Assembly (NCBI RefSeq): GCF_029958905.1
Contig: NZ_CP124613.1
Coordinates: 310,001-374,000 of the forward strand
Direction of reading: 5' to 3'
DNA from: Vibrio sp. YMD68
GTDB lineage: Bacteria; Pseudomonadota; Gammaproteobacteria; Enterobacterales; Vibrionaceae
Length of the DNA: 64,000 nucleotides
Of the stretch, positions 43,868 to 55,379 are shown piece after piece; the first letter of the stretch is position 1; each line of letters opens with the position of its first letter. The notes beneath the pieces were generated by a model that saw nothing but the letters and a program-made list of their open reading frames with translations, was not told the DNA's origin and made no database searches. A program made the translations under genes and the position numbers.

Positions 43868-44125
43868 GCTCTACCATCCTTGTTATGAATGCGGTCTAGT
43901 CAGTTTAGTGGATTCTGCGTAATTAATTCAGCTCATTTATTCTGTTTAGGGTTGGGGGAGTGTTTGTTTCAACCTTTCTATCTATGTCTGTATGCGTTGA
44001 TTGTTGGAAATTTACCGTCAAGAAGAAAGAGAATAGTGATGGAAAAACCATAGAATAACGATCTATGGGTTGGTAGTAGAATGTGATATACTCCGCGCCC
44101 AAAGTTCATCCAAGAGTCATGAGTC

Positions 44126-44482
44126 ATGAGTTCAAAAAAAGAAGTACAGCAATTAAATCACCGCCTAGATAAGTGTAAGTTTAAGTTAGATGCGGCGAAA
44201 TCTCGTGGCGATCAGGCTATGATCTCAAAATTTACGGATGAAATTGAGAAAATTAACAAAAAGATCGCCCAACTTAAACACAAGCAAGATTACGATCTTA
44301 ACAAAGAGCGTAAAGACCTATCCGATATGCCGTTCTCTCGTGAAATTACCAAAGCTGAACAGGCGGATATGGGCAAGTTGAAAAAATCCGTAAAAGGGTT
44401 AGTGGTTGTTCACCCAATGACGAAACTGGGTAAGGCATTACGTTGTGATGTGATGACAGGGTTTGCACCTAAGAAATTCTAG
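44126..44482 (+). CDS. yibL: YibL family ribosome-associated protein
   Basis: 118 residues. The C-terminal half (SDMPFSREITKAEQADMGKLKK, VKGLVVVHPMTKLG, MTGFAPKKF) is nearly superimposable on E. coli YibL. The N-terminal half is a coiled-coil-like charged helix (LNHRLDKCKFKLDAAKSRGDQAM). Family members copurify with ribosomes; precise role unknown. A 15-bp-stem terminator follows. Confidence 0.93.
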   Translation: MSSKKEVQQLNHRLDKCKFKLDAAKSRGDQAMISKFTDEIEKINKKIAQLKHKQDYDLNKERKDLSDMPFSREITKAEQADMGKLKKSVKGLVVVHPMTKLGKALRCDVMTGFAPKKF

Positions 44483-44525
44483 TCTCATTTGATGTGATGT
44501 TTATTGTTTAAAAAGATCGATGCAG

Positions 44526-44568
44526 AAACGCCCAAACAAGAGATAACTTGTTTGGGCGTTTTTTTTGG
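44526..44568. terminator. Terminator between yibL and malT
   Basis: AAACGCCCAAACAAG pairs perfectly with CTTGTTTGGGCGTTT over AGATAA, then eight T. It lies between convergent genes and may serve both. Confidence 0.92.
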
Positions 44569-44610
44569 GTGGATCTACAATTGGGTGTGTCTACAAGCAG
44601 AAGGGTGAGT

Positions 44611-47319
44611 TTAAAACCCCATCAGTTGCAGTAAATGTTCGGCGGTTCTTATTGCTTCTTTACGATTAGCAATATTGAGCTTTTGATACAAATTTCGAAT
44701 GTGGGTTTTAATGGTGGTTCCTGCCACATCCAGTTCTTGGGCTATTTGCTCATTACTAAACCCTGAATAGATCAGTCCTAAGACTTGCCATTCACGCTGG
44801 GTGAGAGGGCTAGTCCTAACCAGTTCGGGAATGTTGGGATGATTCACTAACTTCTCGACAAACTCTTCATCAAAGTGAACCGATCGGCTGCGTTGAGTTG
44901 TTGAAATATCTTTGGTGAGTTGTTGCGCACGGTGGCGTTCAAGATCGCCCAGTTCAGATTTCGTGCTGAGTTTTTCAAGTAGGTGGCCAATCTTTCCACC
45001 GTCGATAAGAAAGTTACCCAAAATCCCAGTTTGATTCGTTAACTCTAGAGCTTGCTTCAACTTATCTTTGGCTTGATCTTCATCCCCTTGTTTTACCGAG
45101 AGAACACCTTCCACAATGAGATTTCTATTTCTGTCAGTGAGGAGGTGCGCTTTTTGGGCTTGTTCTTGAATGAAATCGAGCGTTTTTTGCGCGTTGTCTG
45201 TTTCCCCTAGGTTGATATAAGCCCGTGCGATATTACGCCATTGAAGTTGTGTAAAGTGATTGCACGCTTCTTCGGGCCTTACTGCGGTATCGAGCCACTG
45301 ACGAATCGCGTCTTTATCGCCACGCGCTTGCCAAAATAAGATCAATGAAAGCGATGCGTTCGCTGTCCAATCAACGTGGTAGGTTGATTGCTTTAACAGA
45401 TGAACGATTTGGTCGATAAATTTGGCGGCTTTATCCAGTTCACCTCGTCCAATAGTGATACGTGCCAGCATGGAGTAGCTGTGCAGATGCTTACTTGGAT
45501 CGTGTTTACCTAACACATGTAGCCCTTTATAAGCACACTCTTCGGCCTCATCTAGTCGATTCCAACACCAAAAGACTTGAGCGCGTAAACGCAGCAAAAA
45601 CTCGTGCATCGGCACTTGCTGAAGTTGCTGCTCTTCAACCAATTTAAACGCGTTGTCTTGTACTTCAAAAGCCGCCTGAACATAGCCTTGAGCGATTAAG
45701 ATTTCACTTTGCTGCAGCATGGCCCATAGTGCTTGGTGGTAAACCTGATATTGACGGGCCAGCTTTTCTGTTTGCTGCATCATGGGTAACGCTCGGCTCA
45801 AGTGGCCGGTCACGTGATTGACTTCCCCAACGACAGAGGTCGCGACAATTCGGCTGCGGTAGACCGTATGATCAAGTTGGCTCAAGGCCAGTTCCGCCAG
45901 TTCCAGTGCTTTTTGTGGCTCATTTCGGTTAATCGCGACTTGCGCTCGCAATGCGTTAAACTCGCCTTGTTCTTTGGTTGTCGGGGTCACGTTGTACAGT
46001 GGCATCTGCTCATCAGCTTTGGCGAGCAAATCACCTACATCATTATATCGGTGCTGACTTTGTGCTAACCAGGCTTCCAACATACACAGCTTTGGTTCGG
46101 TATAGAGTTGAGTAGGCTCAAGTGTTTTAATCGCTCGTTCAAGTGTTTGTAACTCTCCTTGGTTGAACATTTTCCAACCATAGCTGGTTAAAATGGTTGC
46201 CACGAGCTCGCTGTCTTTGGCTTTTTGCGCATGTTGCAATGCTTGGTGTGGTGACTCTAGTTTCAACCAGGCTTGTGCGGCGGTTTTATGCAAATGTTGC
46301 TCTTGCTGAGGAATGCGAGCCATGCGTTCATGGGCGAGAAACTCGGCGAATAAATTGTGGAATCGGTACCAGTTTTTCTCGTCTTCAAGCGGGTAAATAA
46401 ATAACCCATAGCGATTTAAAGACTCGATCATGCTGAGTGCATCGTCTCGCTGAGTCAGTGCACAGACGAGCTGATCGTTGAAATGATCCAGTACCGAACA
46501 TTGTAATAAGAACTGCCTTGTTTCCTGGTCAAGCAAGTCGAACACTTCTTCTACCAAATAATCCCATAAATGAGCGTGATTAAACTGCGATACAGACTCT
46601 GCTGATTGGGCCAATGTTCGTTTTTGATGCTGAGCTTGGAGCGCAATTAATTGCAGGGCGGATGGCCAACCTTCAACGTAGGTTTGCAGGTTCTTTGCCG
46701 TGTCCGTATCAATACCATCGGTGACTCGCTGGTTAAAGAATCGTGTGGTTTCTTCCGTATCAAAAGCCAGTAACTCATTGCCAATTTCAATCATCAGATC
46801 GCGCACACGTAGGTTAGCGGTTCCTAATGGCGGCGCTGCTCGGCTCGTCACTACAAGGGTTAGATTTTCAGGCATATGCTTGAGGAAAAACCGCATCGCT
46901 TCATGGATCTCATCATCCGAGATCAGATGGTAATCATCGAGTACGACGTAACATTCCTGGTGAAAATTTGAAAGTTCGGCAAAGACTTCGCTAAAGAGAG
47001 AGTGAAGAGAAGAAAACTGGCGTTTCTCTGCCAAGGTTTGCGCATTTGGGCAAGCGTTATTGGTGCTTTTGTTGAGTGCTTGTAAAAGATAGTTGATGAA
47101 GCGAAACGGATCGTTATCACTTTCATCAATGCTGTACCAACCAACATGAGACTTGTCGGAAAGCCATTGAGAAGCCATGGTGGTTTTTCCGTAGCCAGCA
47201 GGCGAACGAAAAAGAACCAGCTTATAGCAAGGCGCTTGTTGTAATAGATCCAGGACTCTAGGTCGAACAATCGCATTATGAAGTCGACCAGGTCGAGTTA
47301 ATTTCGATGGAATCCACAT
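44611..47319 (-). CDS. malT: Maltose regulon activator MalT
   Basis: 902 residues, full length. N-terminal STAND ATPase with Walker A GYGKTT (residues 42-47), Walker B-like YVVLDDYH, central superhelical repeats binding maltotriose (about 440-800) and a LuxR-type C-terminal HTH ([35 protein letters not shown]). ATP- and maltotriose-dependent activator of malPQ and other mal genes. Divergent from malP; two CRP-site candidates and MalT-box candidates lie in the 506-bp spacer. Confidence 0.97.
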   Translation of the reverse strand: MWIPSKLTRPGRLHNAIVRPRVLDLLQQAPCYKLVLFRSPAGYGKTTMASQWLSDKSHVGWYSIDESDNDPFRFINYLLQALNKSTNNACPNAQTLAEKRQFSSLHSLFSEVFAELSNFHQECYVVLDDYHLISDDEIHEAMRFFLKHMPENLTLVVTSRAAPPLGTANLRVRDLMIEIGNELLAFDTEETTRFFNQRVTDGIDTDTAKNLQTYVEGWPSALQLIALQAQHQKRTLAQSAESVSQFNHAHLWDYLVEEVFDLLDQETRQFLLQCSVLDHFNDQLVCALTQRDDALSMIESLNRYGLFIYPLEDEKNWYRFHNLFAEFLAHERMARIPQQEQHLHKTAAQAWLKLESPHQALQHAQKAKDSELVATILTSYGWKMFNQGELQTLERAIKTLEPTQLYTEPKLCMLEAWLAQSQHRYNDVGDLLAKADEQMPLYNVTPTTKEQGEFNALRAQVAINRNEPQKALELAELALSQLDHTVYRSRIVATSVVGEVNHVTGHLSRALPMMQQTEKLARQYQVYHQALWAMLQQSEILIAQGYVQAAFEVQDNAFKLVEEQQLQQVPMHEFLLRLRAQVFWCWNRLDEAEECAYKGLHVLGKHDPSKHLHSYSMLARITIGRGELDKAAKFIDQIVHLLKQSTYHVDWTANASLSLILFWQARGDKDAIRQWLDTAVRPEEACNHFTQLQWRNIARAYINLGETDNAQKTLDFIQEQAQKAHLLTDRNRNLIVEGVLSVKQGDEDQAKDKLKQALELTNQTGILGNFLIDGGKIGHLLEKLSTKSELGDLERHRAQQLTKDISTTQRSRSVHFDEEFVEKLVNHPNIPELVRTSPLTQREWQVLGLIYSGFSNEQIAQELDVAGTTIKTHIRNLYQKLNIANRKEAIRTAEHLLQLMGF

Positions 47320-47451
47320 ATTTCTAATCCGTTGTCATGATGGTTATGGAGCCGATAGGTTGGATACTAACGGAACTCATCAATGACCGTTATTGATCCC
47401 ACCCCGTTTTTTTAAGGGGATCGCTTCAAATTTACTACTACGCCCCATAAA

Positions 47452-47467
47452 TGTGACGATAGTCACT
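47452..47467. promoter_or_regulatory. CRP-site candidate near malT
   Basis: TGTGA-CGATAG-TCACT, matching TGTGA-N6-TCACA in nine of ten conserved positions. About 133 bp upstream of the malT ATG. Confidence 0.7.
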
Positions 47468-47633
47468 TATTGTTCGTTTGTGATGTGTAATGAAAATGTA
47501 ATTTGTACGAAAAATCATGAAACTTGCATCATTCGAGGAGAAACTATGAGAACTATTTCTCATTTTGTATCAATAGTGAAACTCGGGTTGATACTTTTTT
47601 AATGAATACAGAGTAGGGTAAACAGCTAGAGTG

Positions 47634-47649
47634 TGTGAGGTGAATCACG
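47634..47649. promoter_or_regulatory. CRP-site candidate between malT and malP
   Basis: TGTGA-GGTGAA-TCACG, matching nine of ten conserved positions. About 177 bp upstream of the malP ATG, so it could serve malP. Confidence 0.65.
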
Positions 47650-47725
47650 ACTGATTTGTCATGCACAGCGATTATTGAGATTTAGATCACCGCTCATAGT
47701 GGGGTACGCCCTCTACGCCCTAACT

Positions 47726-47759
47726 TCTCCTCCTCTTCATCATAATAACTAGGAGGATG
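47726..47759. promoter_or_regulatory. Possible MalT boxes upstream of malP
   Basis: Two GGAGG-type elements: AAGAGGAGGAGA on the minus strand (47726-47737) and AGGAGGATG on the plus strand (47751-47759). They resemble the MalT box GGGGA(T/G)GAGG imperfectly and lie 70-100 bp before malP. Confidence 0.45.
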
Positions 47760-47825
47760 TTTAGAATACTGTGTAGATGCACGATATGTCTCAGATGGAT
47801 TTAACCAATAAGTGAGATTTCTCTA

Positions 47826-50279
47826 ATGAAACCTACTCAACAAAAGAATTTCGATAAAAACGCATTTCAAGAAAGCGTTAAGAAACATTTATCTGCAACC
47901 TACGCAACAACCGTTGAAACAGCAGACAGTCGCGCATGGTACCTGGCAATGGGTCGTGCTCTTGCAGAGCTAACGACTTTTGACCTGTTAGAAACTGAAA
48001 ATGACGAAAAAATTAAGAACGCAAAAAGTGTTAACTACCTTTCACTCGAGTTTTTGATTGGCCGCCTTACAGGTAACAACCTGATCAGCATGGGTCTATA
48101 CGAGAAAATTACTCACGCGATGGAAGAGCTAGGTCAAAACCTAACTGACCTTTTAGAAGAAGAGCGCGACCCATCACTAGGTAATGGTGGTCTTGGTCGT
48201 CTTGCTGCTTGTTTCATGGATTCTTGTGCCGCTCAAGAATACCCAACAGTCGGTTACGGTCTTCACTACGAATACGGTCTATTCAAACAGTCTTTCCAAG
48301 ACGGCCGTCAACAAGAAGCACCAGACGCATGGCGTGGTGTTGAAGGTTACCCGTGGGAAGTCGCTCGTCCAGAACTTGCACAACACATTGGTTTCTACGG
48401 CCACGTTGATGTTGAATACATCGACGGAAAAGAAGTGCGTACTTGGGTTCCAGGTATGGAAGTAAAAGCAATGCCTTGGGATCTGCCTATCGTAGGTTAC
48501 GAGTCAAATACGGTTTACCCGCTGCGTCTATGGGAATGTCAGGCAATCGCTCCTTTCTCACTCGCAAGCTTTAACAACGGTGATTACTTCGAAGCGCAAC
48601 ACTCGCTAATCGATGCAGGTAACATCACTAAAGTACTTTATCCGAACGACAACCACGAGAAAGGCAAAACTCTGCGTCTAATGCAGCAGTACTTCCACTC
48701 AGCAGCGTCGGTTCGCGATATTCTACGTCGTCACGAAGCGGCTGGTTTCTCTCTAGAAGATCTGCCTAAGCAAGAAACGATTCAGCTGAATGATACGCAC
48801 CCAACGATTGCGATTCCTGAACTCATGCGCATCTTGATTGACGAGAAAGGTTTATCTTGGGACCAAGCTTGGGAAATCAGTGCACATACGTTTGCATACA
48901 CGAACCACACGCTGCTTCCAGAAGCACTAGAAACTTGGTCTGAATCTCTGATCAACCGCCTTCTTCCACGTCACATGGAAATCATTTTTGAAATCAACCA
49001 CCGCTTCATGCAAGAAGTTCGCAAGATGTGGCCTGGTGACGGTGAGAAGCAAGCGAAGCTTTCTATCATCCAAGAAGGTTTCCACCGCATGGTACGCATG
49101 GCAAACCTATGTGTGATCGGCTCTTACAAAGTCAACGGTGTCGCCGCGCTTCACTCTCAACTGGTTAAGAAAGACTTGTTCCCTGAGTTCAACGAAATCT
49201 TCCCTGGCAAACTGACTAACGTAACAAACGGTATCACGCCACGTCGTTGGTTGAAGTTCTGTAACCCAGGTCTATCTAAGCTAATTACTGACAAAATCGG
49301 TACTGAATGGCCAGCGAAACTTGAGCAGCTAGAAGGCATTGCTAAGTTTGCAACCGATGCAAAATTCCAAAAAGAATTCATGGCGGTTAAGAAAGAAAAC
49401 AAACAGCGTCTTGCGGATTGGGTTCAAGAGAACATGGGTATCGAGCTCGATACTAACGCTATCTTCGATGTTCAAATCAAGCGTCTGCACGAGTACAAGC
49501 GTCAGCACCTAGATTTGCTACACATTCTCTCTCTGTACCACCGTATTCTTAACGAACCTGGTTTCGAGTGCGAGCCACGCGTATGTTTCTTCGCAGCGAA
49601 AGCCGCACCGGGTTATCACCTAGCGAAAGAGATCATCTTCGCGGTGAACAAGATTGCTGAGAAGATCAACAACGATCCTCGCATCGGCAACAAGTTGAAA
49701 GTGGTCTTCATCCCTGACTACCGAGTTAGCATGGCTGAAATCATCATCCCTGCAGCAGACGTTTCTCAGCAAATCTCGCTAGCGGGTAAAGAAGCATCGG
49801 GTACGGGCAACATGAAGATGGCACTTAACGGCGCTCTAACTATCGGTACGATGGATGGTGCAAACGTTGAGATTCGTGAAGAAGTTGGCGATGAAAACAT
49901 CTATATCTTCGGCCTAGAAGTGGATGGCGTTGTGGCACTGAAAGCTCAGGGTTACAACCCATACGATTACTACAATGCAGATCCTTTGCTGAAAGCATCT
50001 CTGGATCTATTGACTGGCGATGAGTTCACTCCAGGTCAACCGGGCCTTCTACGTGCAACGTTTGATAGCCTGCTAGACGGCGGTGACCCGTATTTATGTC
50101 TTGCTGATTTCGCATCTTACGTGCAAGCACATGAAGACATGGGCAAACAGTACAAAGACCAAGCGGGCTGGGCTAAGAAAGCGATTCTTAACACTGCACT
50201 GGTTGGTAAGTTCACCTCAGACCGCTCAATCCGCGACTACGTGAACAACATTTGGAAATTGGAAGCGGTTAAGCGCTAA
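47826..50279 (+). CDS. malP: Maltodextrin/glycogen phosphorylase MalP
   Basis: 817 residues. Releases glucose-1-phosphate from alpha-1,4-glucans by PLP-dependent phosphorolysis. RDPSLGNGGLGRLAACFMDS, NDTHPTIAIPELMR and the PLP-lysine motif EASGTGNMKMALNGALTIGT are intact. GC- and codon-biased towards a highly expressed gene compared with neighbours (many GGT/CGT/AAC codons). Divergent from malT, upstream of malQ by 138 bp that contain a 9-bp inverted repeat, consistent with MalT activation. Confidence 0.97.
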   Translation: MKPTQQKNFDKNAFQESVKKHLSATYATTVETADSRAWYLAMGRALAELTTFDLLETENDEKIKNAKSVNYLSLEFLIGRLTGNNLISMGLYEKITHAMEELGQNLTDLLEEERDPSLGNGGLGRLAACFMDSCAAQEYPTVGYGLHYEYGLFKQSFQDGRQQEAPDAWRGVEGYPWEVARPELAQHIGFYGHVDVEYIDGKEVRTWVPGMEVKAMPWDLPIVGYESNTVYPLRLWECQAIAPFSLASFNNGDYFEAQHSLIDAGNITKVLYPNDNHEKGKTLRLMQQYFHSAASVRDILRRHEAAGFSLEDLPKQETIQLNDTHPTIAIPELMRILIDEKGLSWDQAWEISAHTFAYTNHTLLPEALETWSESLINRLLPRHMEIIFEINHRFMQEVRKMWPGDGEKQAKLSIIQEGFHRMVRMANLCVIGSYKVNGVAALHSQLVKKDLFPEFNEIFPGKLTNVTNGITPRRWLKFCNPGLSKLITDKIGTEWPAKLEQLEGIAKFATDAKFQKEFMAVKKENKQRLADWVQENMGIELDTNAIFDVQIKRLHEYKRQHLDLLHILSLYHRILNEPGFECEPRVCFFAAKAAPGYHLAKEIIFAVNKIAEKINNDPRIGNKLKVVFIPDYRVSMAEIIIPAADVSQQISLAGKEASGTGNMKMALNGALTIGTMDGANVEIREEVGDENIYIFGLEVDGVVALKAQGYNPYDYYNADPLLKASLDLLTGDEFTPGQPGLLRATFDSLLDGGDPYLCLADFASYVQAHEDMGKQYKDQAGWAKKAILNTALVGKFTSDRSIRDYVNNIWKLEAVKR

Positions 50280-50294
50280 TACGTCCAAATAATA

Positions 50295-50333
50295 GCCAAG
50301 GCGTACCTTATTTTAGGTCTCGATCGCCTTGGC
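50295..50333 (+). other. Intergenic hairpin between malP and malQ
   Basis: GCCAAGGCG (50295-50303) pairs with CGCCTTGGC (50325-50333), enclosing a smaller inverted repeat ACCT/AGGT. No T-tract follows, so it looks like an mRNA-stabilising or processing structure rather than a terminator. Confidence 0.6.
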
Positions 50334-50417
50334 TTCATTCGTATTAGGCAATGCGTTATCTATTACAATCAATAAAACCCGACGTTGTGAAGGTAATAAT
50401 AACCTTCGGAGAGAGCG

Positions 50418-52595
50418 ATGACAGATCAAACAGCATTACAACAAGTCGCCGAAATGGCTCGACTCGCTGATAGCTATATCAGTGCTTGGGGAGAAGAAGC
50501 AAAAGTAGAAGATGACACTCTTTTACATTTATTAGGCTCGCTAGGGTACGACACACGCAGTGATGCAGCATTACTAAGTTCTGCAGAGAAAAAGCACAAG
50601 AAATCGGTACTTGAACCCGTCATGGTTATTCGTGACGGCGAAGCGATTGAAGTGGAACTTAATCTGGGTGTGAGCGCCAGAGAGAGCGAATTCAGTTGGC
50701 GTTTGGAAACAGAGCAAGGCCAGGTACTTGAAGGCTATCTTCAATCTCAGATTGTTAGAGATGAGCGAAAAGAGGGTGGCCCTTTAGTATTTACTCTACC
50801 TAACGATCTTGAGTGGGGTTACCACACTCTTATTGTTTCGCGAAAACGTCGTAAAACACCGTATGCGATGTCGTTGATACTGACTCCTCAGTCGTGTTTC
50901 AAACAGCCAAAAATGAATGATGGCAAGAAAATGTGGGGACCAAGTATTCAGCTATACACTTTGCGTACTTCTCACAACTGGGGCATTGGTGATTTTGGTG
51001 ATCTAAAACAGCTTGTTGCAGATATCGCTTCTCGCGGCGGTGACTTTGTCGGTCTCAACCCGATTCATTCGCTTTTTCCAGCGAACCCAGAAGGGGCGAG
51101 CCCATACAGCCCATCCTCTCGTCGTTGGCTTAACATTTTATACATTGATGTGAGTTCAGTACCTGAGTTTGCGCTCAGCGCTAAAGCGCAGCAAACGGTT
51201 GGAAGTGCGGAGTTTCAGCAGCGTTTGCAGCAAGCTCGTGATTCACATTGGGTAAATTACACTGAGGTTGCCGAGCTAAAAAATCGCGTATTGCCAATGC
51301 TTTATGCCGAATTTAAATCTCGCCACCTCGACAAAAACAGCGAACGTGCGCAAGCATTCTTGGCGTTTGTGGAACAAGGTGGAGACAGCCTCGTTCATCA
51401 GGCGGCGTTTGATGCTCTGCATATTGAGTTGCATAAACAAGATTCTAATGTTTGGGGATGGCCTGTTTTCCCTGAAGAGTTCCGCAAGTTTGATAGCCCT
51501 GCGGTACAAAAATACATCAAAGACAACCAAGACAGTGTGCACCTTTATATGTACCTGCAGTGGATTGCTGATACGCAAATCAATGAAGCACAGACACTGG
51601 CAGAAGAAAAAGGGATGGCGGTTGGCCTGTACCGAGACCTTGCTGTCGGTGTGGCAGATTCAGGCTCAGAAACTTGGGCCGATGACGGCAGCCTAGTACT
51701 GGATGCCAGCATAGGCGCACCGCCTGATGTGTTAGGCCCACTTGGTCAAAATTGGGGATTGCCGCCGCTGAACCCTCAAGTACTAAAAGAGACCGGGTAT
51801 CGAGCGTACATCAACTTGCTGCGTGCCAATATGAAACATTGTGGCTCACTGCGCATTGATCACGTATTAGGATTGCTGCGTTTATGGTGGATTCCGAAAG
51901 GTCAAGATGCGACAAAAGGCGCTTACATCTATTATCCTGTTCAAGACATGCTAGCGATACTGGCTCTTGAATCGCACCGTCAGCAATGCAGCGTGATAGG
52001 TGAAGACTTGGGTACGGTACCCGATGAGATAGTTGATATTTTGCGTGATGCGGGTGTGAACTCTTACAAGGTCTTTTTCTTTGAGACATCAAAGGAAGAC
52101 GGTGGTTTTATTTCACCGGCCCATTACGCTGAACAATCCATGTCAGCGTTATGTACGCACGATATGCCGACACTCCGTGGCTTCTGGCACTGTGATGATC
52201 TAAAAATGGGCCATGACATCGGTTTGTACCCAGACGAGCAGCAACTCGAAAGCCTGTATCAAGATCGATTGGTATGCAAACAGGGTATTTTAGATTCAGT
52301 GGCATGGCATGGATATCTACCAGAAGGCGTGGGTCGTGATGCGTCTCAAGTGCCGATGGATTCGTACTTAAGCGAAGCGCTTCATTTGCACGTTGCAGCG
52401 GGCTCATCTTCTTTGCTGAGTGTGCAACTTGAAGATTGGTTAGAAATGGATCAGCCAGTGAACATACCAGGCACGGTCAATGAATACCCTAACTGGCGTC
52501 GTAAGTTGTCAATGAATCTGGATGAAATATTTGCTCGCGAAAGTGTTAACCGTATTACTAAGCGTTTGACTGAAGTTCGTTCTAAAGCAGGGTAA
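50418..52595 (+). CDS. malQ: 4-alpha-glucanotransferase MalQ
   Basis: 725 residues, GH77. Transfers maltodextrin chains and releases glucose. WGIGDFGDLKQLVADIASRGGDFVGLNPIHSLFP, PYSPSSRRWLNILYIDV, LRIDHVLGLLRLWWIP (nucleophile Asp region) and IGEDLGTVPDEI (acid/base) are all present. CGGAGAGAGCG precedes the ATG. With malP it degrades imported maltodextrin in the cytoplasm. Confidence 0.97.
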   Translation: MTDQTALQQVAEMARLADSYISAWGEEAKVEDDTLLHLLGSLGYDTRSDAALLSSAEKKHKKSVLEPVMVIRDGEAIEVELNLGVSARESEFSWRLETEQGQVLEGYLQSQIVRDERKEGGPLVFTLPNDLEWGYHTLIVSRKRRKTPYAMSLILTPQSCFKQPKMNDGKKMWGPSIQLYTLRTSHNWGIGDFGDLKQLVADIASRGGDFVGLNPIHSLFPANPEGASPYSPSSRRWLNILYIDVSSVPEFALSAKAQQTVGSAEFQQRLQQARDSHWVNYTEVAELKNRVLPMLYAEFKSRHLDKNSERAQAFLAFVEQGGDSLVHQAAFDALHIELHKQDSNVWGWPVFPEEFRKFDSPAVQKYIKDNQDSVHLYMYLQWIADTQINEAQTLAEEKGMAVGLYRDLAVGVADSGSETWADDGSLVLDASIGAPPDVLGPLGQNWGLPPLNPQVLKETGYRAYINLLRANMKHCGSLRIDHVLGLLRLWWIPKGQDATKGAYIYYPVQDMLAILALESHRQQCSVIGEDLGTVPDEIVDILRDAGVNSYKVFFFETSKEDGGFISPAHYAEQSMSALCTHDMPTLRGFWHCDDLKMGHDIGLYPDEQQLESLYQDRLVCKQGILDSVAWHGYLPEGVGRDASQVPMDSYLSEALHLHVAAGSSSLLSVQLEDWLEMDQPVNIPGTVNEYPNWRRKLSMNLDEIFARESVNRITKRLTEVRSKAG

Positions 52596-52706
52596 AGCGA
52601 TCAATAGAACCGATAAAGCGGCCATTGATACCAGTCGCATAGAAAAGTATAAACTTGGTCACTCTAAAAGAGGCGTAAGTTCGGTAAACTACATCCACTA
52701 ATTATT

Positions 52707-52735
52707 AAGCCTGCTGACTAGTAGGCTTTTTTAGT
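52707..52735 (+). terminator. Terminator between malQ and glgB
   Basis: AAGCCTGCT pairs with AGTAGGCTT (one G-T pair) over GACT, then TTTTT. It separates glgB transcriptionally from malPQ. Confidence 0.75.
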
Positions 52736-52843
52736 TAACAAGTTGCTAATTTATATAAAAATTTATTATATAGAAACGATCATTAAGCAGCGGGTACTTA
52801 TATAAGAAATCGATTGTCGAAAGTTAGGTTAGGAGAACTTACA

Positions 52844-55024
52844 TTGAAACAAACAGGGCTTAATAAAATAACACAAGTGTACACCCAACTTTCACAAGCT
52901 GCGTTTGCCGACCCCTTCTCATTTATTGGGCCGTATTTGCCCGAAAAACAAGGTGCATTGCGCGTATGGATGCCCGATGCCGATGGTGTTGAGTTAGTGA
53001 TTGAAGGCGAAGAGAGAGTTCCACTGACTCGCGAAGACTCTTCTGGCTTTGTGCTAAAACAGTCACGTGACCTTCGTTTTACCCACTACAAACTGGCGGT
53101 GAATTGGTCGGGTACCGAGCAGCTAATTGACGACCCCTATCAATACCACGCTTTATACGCTGGCTACGATGAATTGCACAACCCGAAAGAAATGTATCAC
53201 CAAATGGGTGCCCAGTTTGTCACTATAGAACGAGATGGAAAGTCCATTTCGGGTACGCGTTTTCTTGTTTACGCACCTCATGCTTCTGCTTGTAGCCTGG
53301 TTGGTAACTTCAACTCATGGGACGGACGTCGTCACCCTATGCAGCGCTTAGATTACGGCATATGGGGAATATTCATACCTGGTCTGGAAGAAGGTGCCCA
53401 GTACAAATTTGAAATGAAAGGCCCAGAAGGGGAAGGCTTACCGCATAAGGCCGATCCTTGGGGCTTTTATAGCGAGCAACATCCATCGTTTTCGTCGGTC
53501 ACTTATAATCATGATCGCTACGACTGGCAAGATACAAAATGGCAGAGTAGACCTGTCACTGAGAAGCGCCGTGAAGCGCTCTCTTTTTACGAGCTTCATG
53601 CGGGCTCTTGGAAAAGAGATCAGCATGGCAACTTCCTAAACTATCGCGATCTTGCCGCTGAGCTTGTTCCCTATTTGGTTGACCTTGGTTACACCCACAT
53701 AGAACTCATGCCTGTTTCTGAGCATCCATTTTATGGTTCTTGGGGCTACCAACCGATCGGTTTATTTGCGCCAACGAGCCGCTTTGGCACGCCTGATGAT
53801 TTCAAATATTTTGTTGATCAGTGTCACCAAGCCGGTTTAGGTGTCGTCCTCGATTGGGTGCCTGCGCACTTTCCGTCCGATGACCATGGTTTAGCTAACT
53901 TCGATGGTACGCCGCTGTTCCACGATCCGGATCCTCGACGTGGCTGGCACCAAGATTGGAGCTCGTACATCTATGACTTAGGGCGTGAACATGTTCGTCG
54001 CTTCTTAGTCTCAAATGCACTGTATTGGTTTGAACAGTTCCATATTGATGGTATCCGAGTCGATGCTGTGGCTTCGATGCTTTACCTCGATTATTCGCGC
54101 AGTCATGACCAATGGGTGCCGAATGTCGATGGTGGGAATGAAAACTACGATGCCATAGCCACGTTAAAGTGGATGAATGAAGAAGTGTATAAGCACTTTC
54201 CGAATGCGATGACGATTGCGGAAGAATCGACCGCTTTTCCTGGCGTCTCAGCACCGACCTTCATGGGCGGTTTAGGCTTTGGCTTTAAGTGGAACATGGG
54301 GTGGATGCACGATAGCCTCGCGTATATCAAAGAAGATCCCATTCACCGTCAATATCACCACGATACCATCACGTTTCCATTAGTGTATGCGCACAGTGAA
54401 AACTACGTATTGTCACTTTCTCATGATGAAGTGGTGTACGGCAAAGGATCGATACACGATAAAATGCCAGGTGATGAGTGGCAAAAAACCGCAAACCTTC
54501 GCGCTTACATGGGCTACATGTATGGTCAACCGGGTAAAAAGTTGAACTTTATGGGGGCTGAAATTGGTCAAACTGCCGAATGGAATCATGACGATCAATT
54601 GCAATGGTTCTTACTAGAATTTGACCGTCATAAAGGGGTTCAAAACTTAACGCGTGATCTCAATAAGATGTACCGAAACGAACTCGCGCTGCATGAGTTA
54701 GACAGTGACCCTCGTGGATTCGAATGGCGTTTGCAAGATGCGTCAGACGTGAGTATTTTGGCTCATGAGCGAATCAGCGAGCAAGGTGAACGTGTTCTCG
54801 TCGTCACTAACTTTACACCGGTCCCACAAAATGAGTTCACTTTGGGTATGCCTGTGGAAGGCAAGTACGAGTTGCTACTGAATACTGATAACGCCCACTA
54901 TAATGGCAGCGATTATCATGTGTATGAAACGGCGGAAACTCAAAAAATTGAAAGCCAAGGTTTAGCACAATCTCTTTCATTGCGCATTCCACCCCTTGCG
55001 ACGGTTTTTTATAAGTTGAAGTGA
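52844..55024 (+). CDS. glgB: 1,4-alpha-glucan branching enzyme GlgB
   Basis: 726 residues from a TTG start that has AGGAGA 7 nt upstream; an in-frame TTG at 52814 lacks one. N-terminal CBM48-type domains (about 1-230; [22 protein letters not shown]) and GH13 barrel with [33 protein letters not shown] (nucleophile Asp), [10 protein letters not shown] (acid/base Glu) and [12 protein letters not shown]. Introduces alpha-1,6 branches into glycogen. No glgC, glgA or glgX is in the window, so synthesis genes lie elsewhere. Followed by a terminator. Confidence 0.96.
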   Translation: MKQTGLNKITQVYTQLSQAAFADPFSFIGPYLPEKQGALRVWMPDADGVELVIEGEERVPLTREDSSGFVLKQSRDLRFTHYKLAVNWSGTEQLIDDPYQYHALYAGYDELHNPKEMYHQMGAQFVTIERDGKSISGTRFLVYAPHASACSLVGNFNSWDGRRHPMQRLDYGIWGIFIPGLEEGAQYKFEMKGPEGEGLPHKADPWGFYSEQHPSFSSVTYNHDRYDWQDTKWQSRPVTEKRREALSFYELHAGSWKRDQHGNFLNYRDLAAELVPYLVDLGYTHIELMPVSEHPFYGSWGYQPIGLFAPTSRFGTPDDFKYFVDQCHQAGLGVVLDWVPAHFPSDDHGLANFDGTPLFHDPDPRRGWHQDWSSYIYDLGREHVRRFLVSNALYWFEQFHIDGIRVDAVASMLYLDYSRSHDQWVPNVDGGNENYDAIATLKWMNEEVYKHFPNAMTIAEESTAFPGVSAPTFMGGLGFGFKWNMGWMHDSLAYIKEDPIHRQYHHDTITFPLVYAHSENYVLSLSHDEVVYGKGSIHDKMPGDEWQKTANLRAYMGYMYGQPGKKLNFMGAEIGQTAEWNHDDQLQWFLLEFDRHKGVQNLTRDLNKMYRNELALHELDSDPRGFEWRLQDASDVSILAHERISEQGERVLVVTNFTPVPQNEFTLGMPVEGKYELLLNTDNAHYNGSDYHVYETAETQKIESQGLAQSLSLRIPPLATVFYKLK

Positions 55025-55105
55025 TATAAAAACGAACGAATAAAGGCAGGTCATAGAGTGCGATTTACACTGTGAATCGGGCTTTAAATCTGCAAATTGA
55101 TAGCA

Positions 55106-55143
55106 AAGCCGAAGGTTGAATAGCATTCACCTTCGGTTTTTTT
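55106..55143 (+). terminator. Terminator after glgB
   Basis: CCGAAGG pairs with CCTTCGG around an 14-nt arm and loop that also pairs partly, then seven T. Confidence 0.8.
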
Positions 55144-55379
55144 ATCGACTTTCTCTGGCAAGACTTTCAAGAAAACAAATAGCGATGACACGGTTAGTCA
55201 TCGGCGAGGATTGCCGATCTCTTGATGTAGTCCGTACATTAAAGCCTGAAACTAGATAACAAAAATTAAAGCTAAGAGAATAAGATTGAAACTTATTGGG
55301 AATGTTCAATGTCAGAACCTCTATTTCTAACGAGGTTGTGTCCATTTATTATTTAGAGAATCATGCCTACCTTGCTATG

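Larger units (their letters stand above)
47320..47825. other. Divergent malT / malP regulatory region
   Basis: 506 bp without a gene. Contains two CRP-like sites and a cluster of GGAGG-type elements (listed separately). The high density of known control motifs fits catabolite repression plus MalT activation. Confidence 0.6.

Noticed and set aside
55142-55345. 67-codon minus-strand frame next to the glgB terminator
   Set aside because: No recognised motif and no ribosome site; overlaps the terminator T-tract.
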